Positions 46,205-54,122 of a DNA stretch of 64,000 nt are shown one piece after another. A program made the translations under genes and the position numbers. The DNA comes from an uncultured Pseudomonadota bacterium (GTDB lineage Bacteria; Pseudomonadota; Gammaproteobacteria; Methylococcales; Methylomonadaceae). Every line of letters starts with the position of its first letter. The stretch's first letter is position 1. The stretch is from assembly GCA_903848935.1 (NCBI GenBank), contig CAINHO010000050.1, positions 1-64,000 on the forward strand. Direction: 5' to 3'. The notes beneath the pieces were generated by a model. That model was not told the DNA's origin. It saw only the letters and a program-made list of their open reading frames with translations, and did not search any database.

Positions 46205-46954
46205 TTAAAGGTTTTCGCTGCTGATAAAATCAGTAGAAGCGAACCAACGACCAAAGAAATGCCACAAGAAGTAAATGATGATACTTACGAAACCAGAGAA
46301 GAATGCAGATACTGGAGCAACGTCTTTACCGAAAGTTCTTAAGGTACCTTTTTCTACCATACGGATGTATTCAGGTGTACCAGTTCTTACATAATTGTAA
46401 CCTTGTAAGTCAGCTAAAGTCATCATCATACCGTTGTATTCAACGGGTACATGCAATGGAGCAATAACTGGCCAGTTACCTGGATAGAACAATAAGCCCC
46501 ATGCCAAACCACCAACAACAGCGGTTAATGTCATGCTGCCACCCAACAACATGATGCCGTCTAATACGATAGCTCCAGGCATTAAGTTTGAAGGGAAACA
46601 GAAGTTTACTGGGAAATATGTCCAACCCCAGAAGTTTAAGTAACGGTTAACCCATTCACCTAATAACAAACCTAATACACAAACTACTGCACCAAAAGGC
46701 AAACGGTAGCGGTACCACAAACATGCTTGAACAGCTGCTGGGAAGGTGATTGACACGATCGGTGCAACAGTTACCCACAAACGTCTATCTTTCCAGTCAG
46801 TCCAGAAATCCCAGTCACCACCAGTCAACATATAGTGAATGTGATAACCACCTAATACTACGAAGAACAACGTAAACAAAATCATCCAGTCAAATGTGCG
46901 TGAAACTTTTACTGCTTCAGCACGCGACCGTACAGCTGATTGAGATGCGCTCAT
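46205..46954 (-). CDS. pmoA: Particulate methane monooxygenase subunit A
   Basis: 249 residues, all membrane helices, the standard phylogenetic marker of methanotrophs. GGDWDFWTDWKDRRLWVT is the classic region targeted by pmoA primers. LLGEWVNRYLNFWGWTYFPVNF and GWGLLFYPGNWPVIAPLHVPVEYNG-type blocks are conserved. AGGAGGT lies seven bases upstream of the ATG. The sequence is PmoA rather than AmoA or PxmA in overall reading; a tree would place it. Confidence 0.97.
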   Translation of the reverse strand: MSASQSAVRSRAEAVKVSRTFDWMILFTLFFVVLGGYHIHYMLTGGDWDFWTDWKDRRLWVTVAPIVSITFPAAVQACLWYRYRLPFGAVVCVLGLLLGEWVNRYLNFWGWTYFPVNFCFPSNLMPGAIVLDGIMLLGGSMTLTAVVGGLAWGLLFYPGNWPVIAPLHVPVEYNGMMMTLADLQGYNYVRTGTPEYIRMVEKGTLRTFGKDVAPVSAFFSGFVSIIIYFLWHFFGRWFASTDFISSENL

Positions 46955-47008
46955 TAGCTTACCTCCTAAAGGATTTAAATTATTTTTATATACTACCTAC
47001 CTCTTTTA

Positions 47009-47035
47009 CTGCTCTACCTTAAAATTATAGAGCAG
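47009..47035 (-). promoter_or_regulatory. pmoC-pmoA intergenic hairpin
   Basis: CTGCTCTA pairs with TAGAGCAG around an 11-base loop in the 112-bp gap between pmoC and pmoA. No T run follows on the minus strand, so it looks like an mRNA processing or stability element rather than a terminator. Confidence 0.5.
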
Positions 47036-47066
47036 CGGGAGATAGTAATTACAACCGTGACTTAAA

Positions 47067-47819
47067 TTATGCTAAGTCTTTTTTCAAAAGTTTTGACAAC
47101 GATTGAACTTCGATGTTCACAACGCCCATTACACCCAAAGCAGCCCATCCGAAGAATACGAAACCGTAGTGTAAAGGTGCAACGAACAATTCTTCCATAA
47201 ACCAGAAAGTGTGACCCCATTCGTTTAAGCCAACATTTGGCAAAATCATGAAAGGTCCAATTACAGCTACCAAATACATTAAAGGAAGACCTTGTTGGTA
47301 AGCTGGCAATCTTGTTTTCGCATACAATAAAGCACTTACACCAGTAATGATGTAAATTGGGTATGCTAAGTAGAATTCGATGATGTGACTTGGTGTAAAG
47401 TCGGTATCACGAACGATTGTTTGATGCCATGTACCATCTTGTTCTGTGAAATAAGATGCGCCATAGTAAATAGCGATACCGTACATACACAACCAGATCC
47501 AATGTGTAAAGTGTCTTCTCAACTCTTCACGTGGTGTGATAGACATTACTTTACGATCGCGAGATTTCCAAATGTAACCCCACAATACCGATGCAGTCAC
47601 GATTTCAGCAACCATTTCAATGTAAAGGAAGTTCATCCAGTACGTTTCGAACTCAGGTGCAAATGAATCTAAGCCAGCTGACCAGCCGTAAATTCCTTCA
47701 TACCAACGAACCCATGCGTAAAACACTATATAAAGTGCTGCGCCTGCGAACATATTTTTTTTGTTTAAAAGCGGTGCTTCTGCAGCATCAGCTTTCACTG
47801 ATTCAGTTGTAGCTGCCAT
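47067..47819 (-). CDS. pmoC: Particulate methane monooxygenase subunit C
   Basis: 250 residues, with membrane helices throughout and a short polar N-terminus (MAATTESVKADAAEAP). Typical PmoC blocks are YAWVRWYEGIYGWSAGLDSFAPEFETYWM, the metal ligands in YIEMVAEIVTASVLWGY (Asp/His site region) and FTPSHIIEFYLAYPIYI. AGGAGGT lies five bases before the ATG. First gene of pmoCAB. Its 5' leader contains two stem-loops and a sigma-70-like promoter. Confidence 0.97.
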   Translation of the reverse strand: MAATTESVKADAAEAPLLNKKNMFAGAALYIVFYAWVRWYEGIYGWSAGLDSFAPEFETYWMNFLYIEMVAEIVTASVLWGYIWKSRDRKVMSITPREELRRHFTHWIWLCMYGIAIYYGASYFTEQDGTWHQTIVRDTDFTPSHIIEFYLAYPIYIITGVSALLYAKTRLPAYQQGLPLMYLVAVIGPFMILPNVGLNEWGHTFWFMEELFVAPLHYGFVFFGWAALGVMGVVNIEVQSLSKLLKKDLA

Positions 47820-47844
47820 TTCTACCTCCTAGAATTACTAAATC

Positions 47845-47858
47845 CCCGATTTTTCGGG
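47845..47858 (-). promoter_or_regulatory. Small hairpin in pmoC leader
   Basis: CCCGA and TCGGG form a five-base stem with a four-base loop about 25 bases upstream of the pmoC start codon, on the transcribed leader. Confidence 0.35.
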
Positions 47859-47884
47859 AGTCATGTTTTCACATCCTTTTCCCG

Positions 47885-47914
47885 CATTTTGAACGCTATA
47901 ACTGCGTCAAAATG
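47885..47914 (-). promoter_or_regulatory. Large inverted repeat in the pmoC 5' leader
   Basis: CATTTTGACGC and GCGTTCAAAATG form an 11-bp stem with a single bulge around a seven-base centre. It lies between the predicted transcription start and the pmoC ribosome binding site, so it could be a repressor operator or an RNA element affecting pmo expression. Confidence 0.5.
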
Positions 47915-47938
47915 TCGCAACTCCATTTAGCGAATGCA

Positions 47939-47966
47939 AGTCTACCAGTTCATTCTTTGTTGTCAA
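47939..47966 (-). promoter_or_regulatory. Predicted pmoC promoter
   Basis: A perfect -35 TTGACA (plus-strand tgtcaa at 47961-47966) is followed after 16 bases by TAGACT (four of six to TATAAT). It lies about 120 bp upstream of the pmoC start and resembles the sigma-70 promoters reported for pmo operons. Confidence 0.55.
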
Positions 47967-48027
47967 TAATAATGCTCTAAATAATTTTCTAAATGACACA
48001 CAATCTTTTTTCGCACTAAAAATTCAA

Positions 48028-48672
48028 TCATTTTTGTCGGTTAAAATAACGAGACAACATCCATCGACCGCTACCAATAATCAATACAATCATCAACAAA
48101 CTAACGATTCCGCCTAGCTTTAACACTGACCAATCAAGTAAATAGGCATCTGATTTTATTGGCGTACTAATCGCGGGAATACTCGGTAAATCACCATCGC
48201 CACCACCTACTTTCAATTGCGCTTTCATACCCTTTTCCGCGTGTTGTGCCAATTCGCAATGCACCAAATATGTCTTTTTTTGACTCGGCATAATCAAACT
48301 CGCGTGTAATTCTCCTTCGCCATAAAGTTCCAAATGCAACATTCCATCGGGATACAAATAACCAGGCAAACCGTGAATCATAAATTGGTGGCGAATTTGG
48401 TCATCATTGATAAAGGTAATATTGATTTTTGCACAAGGTTTCACCTCCCATTGTTGCTGGTCAAAGGCAAACATTTTTCCATTAAATTTCGCCGCGTATT
48501 TTTGTCCAGCGTGAACAGTCAAATTTACTGTTTCAGAAATTTGTGGGCAATCTTTTGGCAAATTATCTGAATTCGCATTCATTACCATGCCTTTTTCGTC
48601 CATTTGCATACTCGCAAAACTCACTTGCGAAATTATGAGCAACAATGCGATTAAAAATTTATTATTTTTCAT
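48028..48672 (-). CDS. Membrane-anchored cupredoxin
   Basis: 214 residues from MKNNKFLIALLLIIS at 48672, a better start than the track's. Signal peptide to about residue 20. The cupredoxin fold has type 1 copper ligands in IRHQFMIHGLP (His) and VHCELAQHAEKGM (Cys, His, Met). A Gly/Asp linker leads to a C-terminal membrane helix (GGIVSLLMIVLIIGSGRWML). The start overlaps the multicopper oxidase stop by 11 bp, so the two are translated together. It reads towards pmoC. Confidence 0.85.
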   Translation of the reverse strand: MKNNKFLIALLLIISQVSFASMQMDEKGMVMNANSDNLPKDCPQISETVNLTVHAGQKYAAKFNGKMFAFDQQQWEVKPCAKINITFINDDQIRHQFMIHGLPGYLYPDGMLHLELYGEGELHASLIMPSQKKTYLVHCELAQHAEKGMKAQLKVGGGDGDLPSIPAISTPIKSDAYLLDWSVLKLGGIVSLLMIVLIIGSGRWMLSRYFNRQK

Positions 48673-50329
48673 AAAGTTTGTTTCGTAAGTAAATATGCAA
48701 CGCCAAAATGAATGTGCCAACTAACAATCCAATCACCATACAAAATGCAATCAACTCTCCATGACTTGGAATAACTTTTCCAGCATCGCCAAATAAATTC
48801 GCCCAATCCCCGTTCGCCCAAGGCGGACGCTGTTTAGCGTAGTATTCTTTGTTGAACACATCATTAAATAATTCGTCGTGCATTTTAGGCATCCCTTGTA
48901 CGTCGAGTAGTGATTTATATGCCAAAATCGCCATATTCCCTCCAGGCTCCATGCCATCTGTCGTTGTTCCAGTTGGCACATGATCATGAAACATCCACAA
49001 TCCCGCGCCGTAACTATTCAAGCCGTCATTTTTTGTTTTTAACGATAAATCCAATCGTTGTGCCGTGGCAATATCGAAAACATCTCGAGTTAATTGCAAA
49101 CCTTGCGGCGCATCGACACCGTCATAAGCCATAATCGTTGCCTTATGTCCGTGAAAATGCACCGCAATCGCGGAACGTTGTAAATTCGCAATGTGTAATT
49201 TAATACGTTCATCTTCGCCCGCAATAATCATTGCATCACGCAAGGTATAAGGAAACGAATGCCCGTTAAGTAAAAAATAATTCTCAGTCGAAGTCGTCAT
49301 GTTGTAATCACGACTCATTTTCTGGCTGATTAAACGCGGATCATTGGCTTCTTGAGGAATTTTAGAGAGTTGCTTATCTATAGATTGATAATGTAAATCA
49401 TATTCTTGATCATAGTTTTTCTTAACTGCTACTGCCAAATGACGCACCTGTCCTGCCCCGATATTAAAAGTTTGCACCCAATTATTCGGTGCATTTTCTT
49501 CCACGATAATCATACCGTTTAAGCCCATCATGAAATGTTGAGCCGTTTGAACATGGCAGTGATAAAGCATTGTTCCTGCGTGGCGCGGTTGAATTTCGTA
49601 AGTATGTTGTTTTCCTGGAAAAATAGCGTGTTCTTCCATACCGTCATTATCATGACCATCGGCAGTTAAAAATGGATGATCCACACCATGCAAATGAATT
49701 GTGTGCGGCAAATAATGCGTGTTTTCTAAAGTGATAAAAACCTTGTCACCTTGTTCAACACGAATCACAGGCGAAGGCGCACGCAATAACGGATGAGCAA
49801 CGCGAGAATTAAAATTCTTCACCGCCATTCCCTGCATTTTCGGCGCGAATACCCACAACGACGGCTGCAAACCTGGGGCAGTATTATAAGTATTCATTAA
49901 ATAATCGCCATCAGGACTAAAACCATTTAGCTCAACCACTTCCAATTTGATATGAATCACGTCGGGGTCGCCATCACCATCCAAATCTTCGCCCATCGTG
50001 ACTGCGTCTTGTGCCAAATTACTTTGCATTAACGTCATCATCGAAACATTGTTTGTACCTTTAACCGCTGTCGCAATCGTGTAAGGATTATCGGGTTCAC
50101 ACGCTGGTGAAGCCGCGATTTTTACGCCTTCAATTTCTTGTGCGTCGCGCCACTCAACATGATCATCGGTACACGGCTTTTCAACATTCGCATTATTCGC
50201 CTCACTAAAGATAGTCCTCGGCGGATTTTCACGCGCGTGTTTTTCAATGATGGGAAACCACTGCGTAATCACGATTACTAAAGCCGTCGTAATCGCTAAC
50301 AAGCTAAAAACTAAATACTTTTTTTGCAT
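48662..50329 (-). CDS. Multicopper oxidase, membrane anchored at both ends
   Basis: 555 residues with hydrophobic helices at the N-terminus (about 5-22) and C-terminus (IAFCMVIGLLVGTFILALHI). An EF-hand-like loop (DLDGDGDPD) lies near residue 120. The first cupredoxin domain has HTIHLHGVDHPF and LYHCHVQTAQHFMMGL, giving type 1 and trinuclear ligands. The second has VHFHGHKATIM and MFHDHVPTGTTTDGM but no type 1 Cys. This is a two-domain, laccase-like plan. It is transcribed with the cupredoxin and may oxidise Cu(I) or pass electrons; neither is proven. Confidence 0.85.
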   Translation of the reverse strand: MQKKYLVFSLLAITTALVIVITQWFPIIEKHARENPPRTIFSEANNANVEKPCTDDHVEWRDAQEIEGVKIAASPACEPDNPYTIATAVKGTNNVSMMTLMQSNLAQDAVTMGEDLDGDGDPDVIHIKLEVVELNGFSPDGDYLMNTYNTAPGLQPSLWVFAPKMQGMAVKNFNSRVAHPLLRAPSPVIRVEQGDKVFITLENTHYLPHTIHLHGVDHPFLTADGHDNDGMEEHAIFPGKQHTYEIQPRHAGTMLYHCHVQTAQHFMMGLNGMIIVEENAPNNWVQTFNIGAGQVRHLAVAVKKNYDQEYDLHYQSIDKQLSKIPQEANDPRLISQKMSRDYNMTTSTENYFLLNGHSFPYTLRDAMIIAGEDERIKLHIANLQRSAIAVHFHGHKATIMAYDGVDAPQGLQLTRDVFDIATAQRLDLSLKTKNDGLNSYGAGLWMFHDHVPTGTTTDGMEPGGNMAILAYKSLLDVQGMPKMHDELFNDVFNKEYYAKQRPPWANGDWANLFGDAGKVIPSHGELIAFCMVIGLLVGTFILALHIYLRNKLYEK

Positions 50330-50425
50330 AAATTTCTAAATTTAATTTTTCATAATGACGTGATTGTACACAAAAATGCGCGTGAGTTTTTTTTAGGCGC
50401 AACTTTAAAAAACAATCTATTTCAA

Positions 50426-50458
50426 ATGACACAACCTGTCGTCACGGTATGTTATTGT
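50426..50458 (+). promoter_or_regulatory. Promoter-operator copy 1 of WYL cassette
   Basis: -35 ATGACA, 18-bp spacer, -10 TGTTAT. The spacer holds the inverted repeat GACA-caacc-TGTC. It matches copy 2 at 29 of 33 positions and precedes the WYL regulator remnant. Confidence 0.6.
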
Positions 50459-50489
50459 TTTTATCATTCTTTCAAAACTAGAATCACTC

Positions 50490-51031
50490 ATGACTAAAAC
50501 CACTGAACACGATAAAACCGCCGTTCGCTTAACTGAAATTCTGACCATCTTGCAACATCACATCGTTCAATTTGAATACAAAAACAAAACTTACCGCGCT
50601 GAATCTTACAAACTCGTGAACCACAAAGCGATTTGGTATCTCGCCGCAAAAGTTGAAAACATAAAGCGTTTTGTTTTACCCAAATGAAAGGCATTGTGAT
50701 TGAAAGTGAAATGTTTTCTCCCGATGCGACAACGCATCAAATTATCGAGCAAGAAGACAGCATTTGGTTTGCCGAAAATAAACGTGAAGTGGTTTTGAAA
50801 GTCGATAGTTCGGTCGCACAGTATTTCAAACGCCGCGATTTATTACCGAATCAACAAATTGATAAAACTCTTGAAGATGGCAGTTTGATTGTGTCATCGC
50901 GGATTGCTCACGACCACCAAATTTTGCCGCTGATTCGATATTGGTTGCCAAATGTGCAAGTAATTAGTCCGAATGAATTGCGTCACACGTTGTTTCAAGG
51001 TTTACGGGATTATTTAAATGATGACGAATAA
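50490..51031 (+). pseudogene. WYL-domain regulator remnant, internally deleted and frameshifted
   Basis: Two ORFs (65 and 115 residues) overlap at ATGA near 50684 and together spell one WYL protein. The first begins like such regulators (HDKTAVRLTEILTIL), then jumps straight to the WYL core (VQFEYKNKTYRAESYKLVNHKAIWYLAAK). The second continues FSPDATTHQIIEQ to the WYL C-terminal extension (EVVLKVDSSVAQYFKRRD onwards). One extra A in CCCAAATG would restore the frame. The winged-helix DNA-binding region expected between is missing. It is unlikely to bind DNA unless a sequencing error hides the frame. Confidence 0.7.
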
Positions 51032-51054
51032 TTATTTTCACCGCCATTTTTAGG

Positions 51055-51087
51055 ATGACACAACCTGTCGTCGGTGTGTGTTATTGT
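51055..51087 (+). promoter_or_regulatory. Promoter-operator copy 2 of WYL cassette
   Basis: The same arrangement as copy 1: -35 ATGACA, 18-bp spacer with GACA-caacc-TGTC, -10 TGTTAT. It stands before the channel-gene fragment. Identity of the two elements implies one regulator controls both transcripts. Confidence 0.6.
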
Positions 51088-51132
51088 CACTGTTAAAAAT
51101 TAACGCTCTAAAATTCAAAAAAGGAGAATTAC

Positions 51133-51421
51133 ATGGAATATGAACAAATTATTGAACAAATTTTTGCCAGCACTACCAATCAAATTGCCGCAACAGTTAT
51201 TGCATTTCTAACGTTACTTGCATTGCTTGGCATATTTACACCTACAAATGTAAAAATTAAAAATTTTGCTAAACAGTCACCTGCAATTTTGGCAACTGTT
51301 GGTATCTTTTTTAGTTTTTGGGGGATTTCTATTGGGTTGATTGCCTTAGATTTAACGGATATACAAGGCAGTATTCCAAAATTATTAGACGGTTTGAAAA
51401 TCAAATTTATCGCCAGTTTAA
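51133..51421 (+). pseudogene. MotA/ExbB-like channel gene, 5' fragment
   Basis: The first 96 or so residues have two membrane helices (AATVIAFLTLLALLGIF and AILATVGIFFSFWGISIGLI). IPKLLDGLKIKFIASLNG resembles the MotA/TolQ/ExbB channel entry of ZorA-like membrane proteins. Reading then continues out of family frame to a stop at 51567. AAGGAG precedes the ATG. A deletion has joined it to the tail of the next gene, removing the cytoplasmic and later channel parts. Confidence 0.6.
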
Positions 51422-51658
51422 ATGGAGTTATCTCAAAATCGAACACGAGCCACATTAGAACATTGTTTAATGTTACCAAATGTTTCCTCAGAACGGTTTT
51501 GGATTCGTCAGATTCTAACCGCAAATGGTTTATCTTCAAGCAAGCCAATACTGGTAAATGGGGTTGAAGATACAAAACTTTCGCGCCGTGTTGAATTCAG
51601 GATTAAAACAAATTCGGAAAATCAAATTATGAAAATTTTGAAACGGGAAACCACATGA
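51422..51658 (+). pseudogene. OmpA-like domain gene, 3' fragment
   Basis: 78 residues with the C-terminal OmpA/MotB peptidoglycan-binding pattern: LSQNRTRATLEHCL, ILTANGLSSSKPILVNG and SRRVEFRIKTNSE. In this frame a TAA stands immediately upstream (51419-51421), marking the deletion joint. In the intact gene an N-terminal membrane helix and the rest of the OmpA domain would precede. It ends ATGA-overlapping the next small gene, as in an intact operon. Confidence 0.6.
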
Positions 51659-51855
51659 AATTCACACTTTTCACCAGCTTAATTATTTTCGCGTTATCGG
51701 CTCAAGCGGCCGAAAAACGCATTTATTCAACTGATGCAATTGGTAATCGCCAGTACGATAAACCGTCTTACATGATTTCGGATAATGGACGAATTTACGA
51801 AACGGATTCAATTGGCAATCGCCAATATGACAAACGGTCATTTGAAATGAAGTGA
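51655..51855 (+). CDS. Small exported repeat protein of the WYL cassette
   Basis: 66 residues. Signal peptide to ALSAQA, then two near-identical units: STDAIGNRQYDKPSYMI and ETDSIGNRQYDKRSFEM. No family function is known to me. The start overlaps the OmpA fragment by 4 bp and the ORF is intact, unlike its neighbours. It may be an accessory of the lost channel complex or a surviving stand-alone gene. Confidence 0.6.
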   Translation: MKFTLFTSLIIFALSAQAAEKRIYSTDAIGNRQYDKPSYMISDNGRIYETDSIGNRQYDKRSFEMK

Positions 51856-51865
51856 TTTTTGACAA

Positions 51866-51892
51866 AAAAGAGACGCAATTCGCGCCTCTTTT
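51866..51892. terminator. Terminator between WYL cassette and sodB
   Basis: AAAAGAG and CTCTTTT, with inner CGC and GCG and one mismatch, form a stem around AATTC. A and T runs flank it. It can serve the cassette (plus) and sodB (minus, converging). Confidence 0.75.
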
Positions 51893-51935
51893 CAAAAAAG
51901 CAGGGCGTTCTATTCAATCAAAATGAACTTAAAAA

Positions 51936-52517
51936 CTAAGCGGCAAAATTTTTCGCTGCAAAATTCCAATTCACTAATGCCCAGAAGGCTTCCAAATACG
52001 CAGGACGCGCATTGCGGTAATCAACGTAGTAAGCGTGTTCCCAAACGTCACAAGTTAAAATCGGCGTTTGACCTGCAGTTAATGGGCAACCGGCATTACT
52101 TGTACTAACGAGAGCCAAACTGCCGTCTGCATTTTTAACAAGCCACGCCCAACCCGAACCAAATGTTGTCACAGCACATTTGGCGAATTCTTCTTTGAAT
52201 TTCGCAAACGAACCAAATGTTGCGTTAATCGCATCGCCTAATTCGCCAGTCGGTTCACCACCAGCGTTTGGAGCTAAACAATTCCAATAAAACGTGTGAT
52301 TCCAAACTTGCGCGGCATTGTTAAAAATTCCACCCGTTGATTTAACAACGATTTCTTCGAGTGACAAACCTTCAAATTCAGTTCCAGGAACTAAATTGTT
52401 TAAGTTGGTGACGTAAGTTTGGTGGTGTTTGCCGTGGTGAAATTCTAAGGTTTCAGTTGAAATATAAGGCGCGAGTGCGTCTCTTTCAAACGGTAAAGCG
52501 GGAAGTTCAAACGCCAT
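51936..52517 (-). CDS. sodB: Iron superoxide dismutase
   Basis: 193 residues, cytoplasmic. Metal ligands are seen in [27 protein letters not shown] and [14 protein letters not shown]. The sequence around the Gln of the active site and the length match Fe-type SodB of proteobacteria. It converges with the decayed WYL cassette. Confidence 0.95.
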   Translation of the reverse strand: MAFELPALPFERDALAPYISTETLEFHHGKHHQTYVTNLNNLVPGTEFEGLSLEEIVVKSTGGIFNNAAQVWNHTFYWNCLAPNAGGEPTGELGDAINATFGSFAKFKEEFAKCAVTTFGSGWAWLVKNADGSLALVSTSNAGCPLTAGQTPILTCDVWEHAYYVDYRNARPAYLEAFWALVNWNFAAKNFAA

Positions 52518-52633
52518 AAAAATCTCCTAAAATAAATAATAACCAAGTAATTTAATGCGGAATAACTTTAGCATTGATTGGGAATTAAATAAACCAGCGT
52601 TCGTATGCGAAACTCAGGTACTTGTTAAAAATT

Positions 52634-53518
52634 CTAACGATAAGAGTGGCGCGTAAAAATTCGGTCGAAAAAATTATGAATCACCAATGCTAGTAAAATG
52701 AGTGCAGTACCGATGATAATTTTTAATGTCATCGGTTCATTATTCACAGAATGTCCTAGCCACAGCGACAATACCGGTGAGGCTAGTGTCACGAGTGAAA
52801 CTTGCGTCGCAGAACGTTTCGACAACAGATAGTAGTACAACAAAAAACCCGCTGGCGTAGCAATCACACCCAAATACAGCACAGATAAAAAAGTCGTCAG
52901 CGAAAATTGCATCGAAATGTGTCCGTCAAACACGCTCCAAGTGGCGAAATATAGCGGTATTGAAAATAATAAACCGCCAGTAACTTGCGAAAGAGGCGGT
53001 AATTTTTGGGGAATCCGTTTAATGGCAATCGCGCTAATCGCTTGTAACGAAATTGAACCCAAAACGCCGAAAATTCCTAACATCGCGTGGGAATCTAATT
53101 CGCCCGCCGAGCCAAACATCGTGCCTAAACCGACTATGCCGAGCAAATAAGACAGAATTTTTCCCGTCGTTAAGCTACGTTCATACAACCAAATCGCCGC
53201 AAAAATCGCGGTCATCAATGGCGTTAAACCACTAATCACTGAAATCCAACCAGACGGAATAAATTGTGCTGCCCAATAAACAACGGACATTGCGCCGTAA
53301 ATTTGCACCGCGACGGCGAGATAAGTTAAACAGGCGGGGCGTGTGAAGGGCAGGCGTTTTTTGAAAAATAACAATAGTGCAACCATACACACCATGCCAA
53401 TACTCATGCGCGAAGTCACGCTCCATAAAACACCAAATCCATCCACGCTCCATTTAATCGCTAACGGCGTGGTCGCCCACAATAAAACGATTCCAAAATA
53501 CGCGAAAAAAATTTGCAT
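52634..53518 (-). CDS. EamA/DMT family transporter
   Basis: 294 residues from MQIFFAYFGIVLLWA at 53518 (the track's start is a TTG). About ten membrane helices in two EamA halves, with PLAIKWSVDGFG and LTPLMTAIFAAIWLYERSLTTGKI, the usual end-of-half Glu-Arg motif. Probably a drug/metabolite or amino acid exporter; substrate unknown. Starts 26 bp after the carbonic anhydrase gene and is probably co-transcribed with it. Confidence 0.8.
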   Translation of the reverse strand: MQIFFAYFGIVLLWATTPLAIKWSVDGFGVLWSVTSRMSIGMVCMVALLLFFKKRLPFTRPACLTYLAVAVQIYGAMSVVYWAAQFIPSGWISVISGLTPLMTAIFAAIWLYERSLTTGKILSYLLGIVGLGTMFGSAGELDSHAMLGIFGVLGSISLQAISAIAIKRIPQKLPPLSQVTGGLLFSIPLYFATWSVFDGHISMQFSLTTFLSVLYLGVIATPAGFLLYYYLLSKRSATQVSLVTLASPVLSLWLGHSVNNEPMTLKIIIGTALILLALVIHNFFDRIFTRHSYR

Positions 53519-53543
53519 CGTTTTTAAAGTGGATGACTGAAAA

Positions 53544-54122
53544 TTAGCGTACTGCGCCAATGCGCGTCGCTTCGGGAACTTCTACTAAACCACCAGTTTT
53601 AACGTCATAAATGTAACCATAAACCGGAATGTCGCTAGGCACGAGCGGATGATTTTTAATGCGAATCACGTCTTCAACAACGCTTTGCACTAAATCACTG
53701 ATGGTTAGCCACGAAATGTGTTTGGCTTCATGCGAACCACCACCTTCACAGCAATCATGCCAGCCATTTTCATCCACCGTTGCCGCTTTTAAACTACTCG
53801 CCAACAAATCACGCATAATTTCATCGGTAAATGTTTGCATACCGCAATCTGTGTGATGAATTACAAACCATTCTTTGGTGCCGAGTAATTTGTACGAAAT
53901 CACCAACGAACGAATTGCATCATCGCTCGCCCGTCCACCAGCATTACGAATAACGTGAGCATCGCCTTCGCTTAAACCAGCATATTTCGCGGGATCTAAA
54001 CGCGCATCCATGCAGGTTAAAATGGCAAATTGTCGCGCGGGCGGCATGGCTAAATCGCCTTTTTCAAAATTAGCGTAATATTCACGATTTGCGAGCAAAA
54101 CTTCATTTAAAACTTTTGACAT
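53544..54122 (-). CDS. Beta-carbonic anhydrase
   Basis: 192 residues from [19 protein letters not shown] at 54122. Zinc ligands and the catalytic dyad are in [16 protein letters not shown] (Cys, Asp-Arg) and [13 protein letters not shown] (His, Cys). [14 protein letters not shown] is the family block. Catalyses CO2/bicarbonate exchange, relevant to one-carbon metabolism. Confidence 0.92.
   Translation of the reverse strand: MSKVLNEVLLANREYYANFEKGDLAMPPARQFAILTCMDARLDPAKYAGLSEGDAHVIRNAGGRASDDAIRSLVISYKLLGTKEWFVIHHTDCGMQTFTDEIMRDLLASSLKAATVDENGWHDCCEGGGSHEAKHISWLTISDLVQSVVEDVIRIKNHPLVPSDIPVYGYIYDVKTGGLVEVPEATRIGAVR

Noticed and set aside
46174-46254. Extended N-terminus of pmoB in the ORF track
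   Set aside because: The extra 27 residues overlap pmoA. The start at 46173 has a good AGGGGG site, a signal peptide and gives the normal 414 residues.
44929-47819. Ammonia monooxygenase (amoCAB) or pxm operon instead of pmo
   Set aside because: PmoA and PmoB motifs, gene order CAB and lengths fit pMMO of type I methanotrophs; the pxm order is ABC. A tree would settle it fully.
50330-50425. Promoter for the multicopper oxidase gene
   Set aside because: A TACAAT-like -10 is present on the minus strand but no acceptable -35, so it was not listed as a feature.
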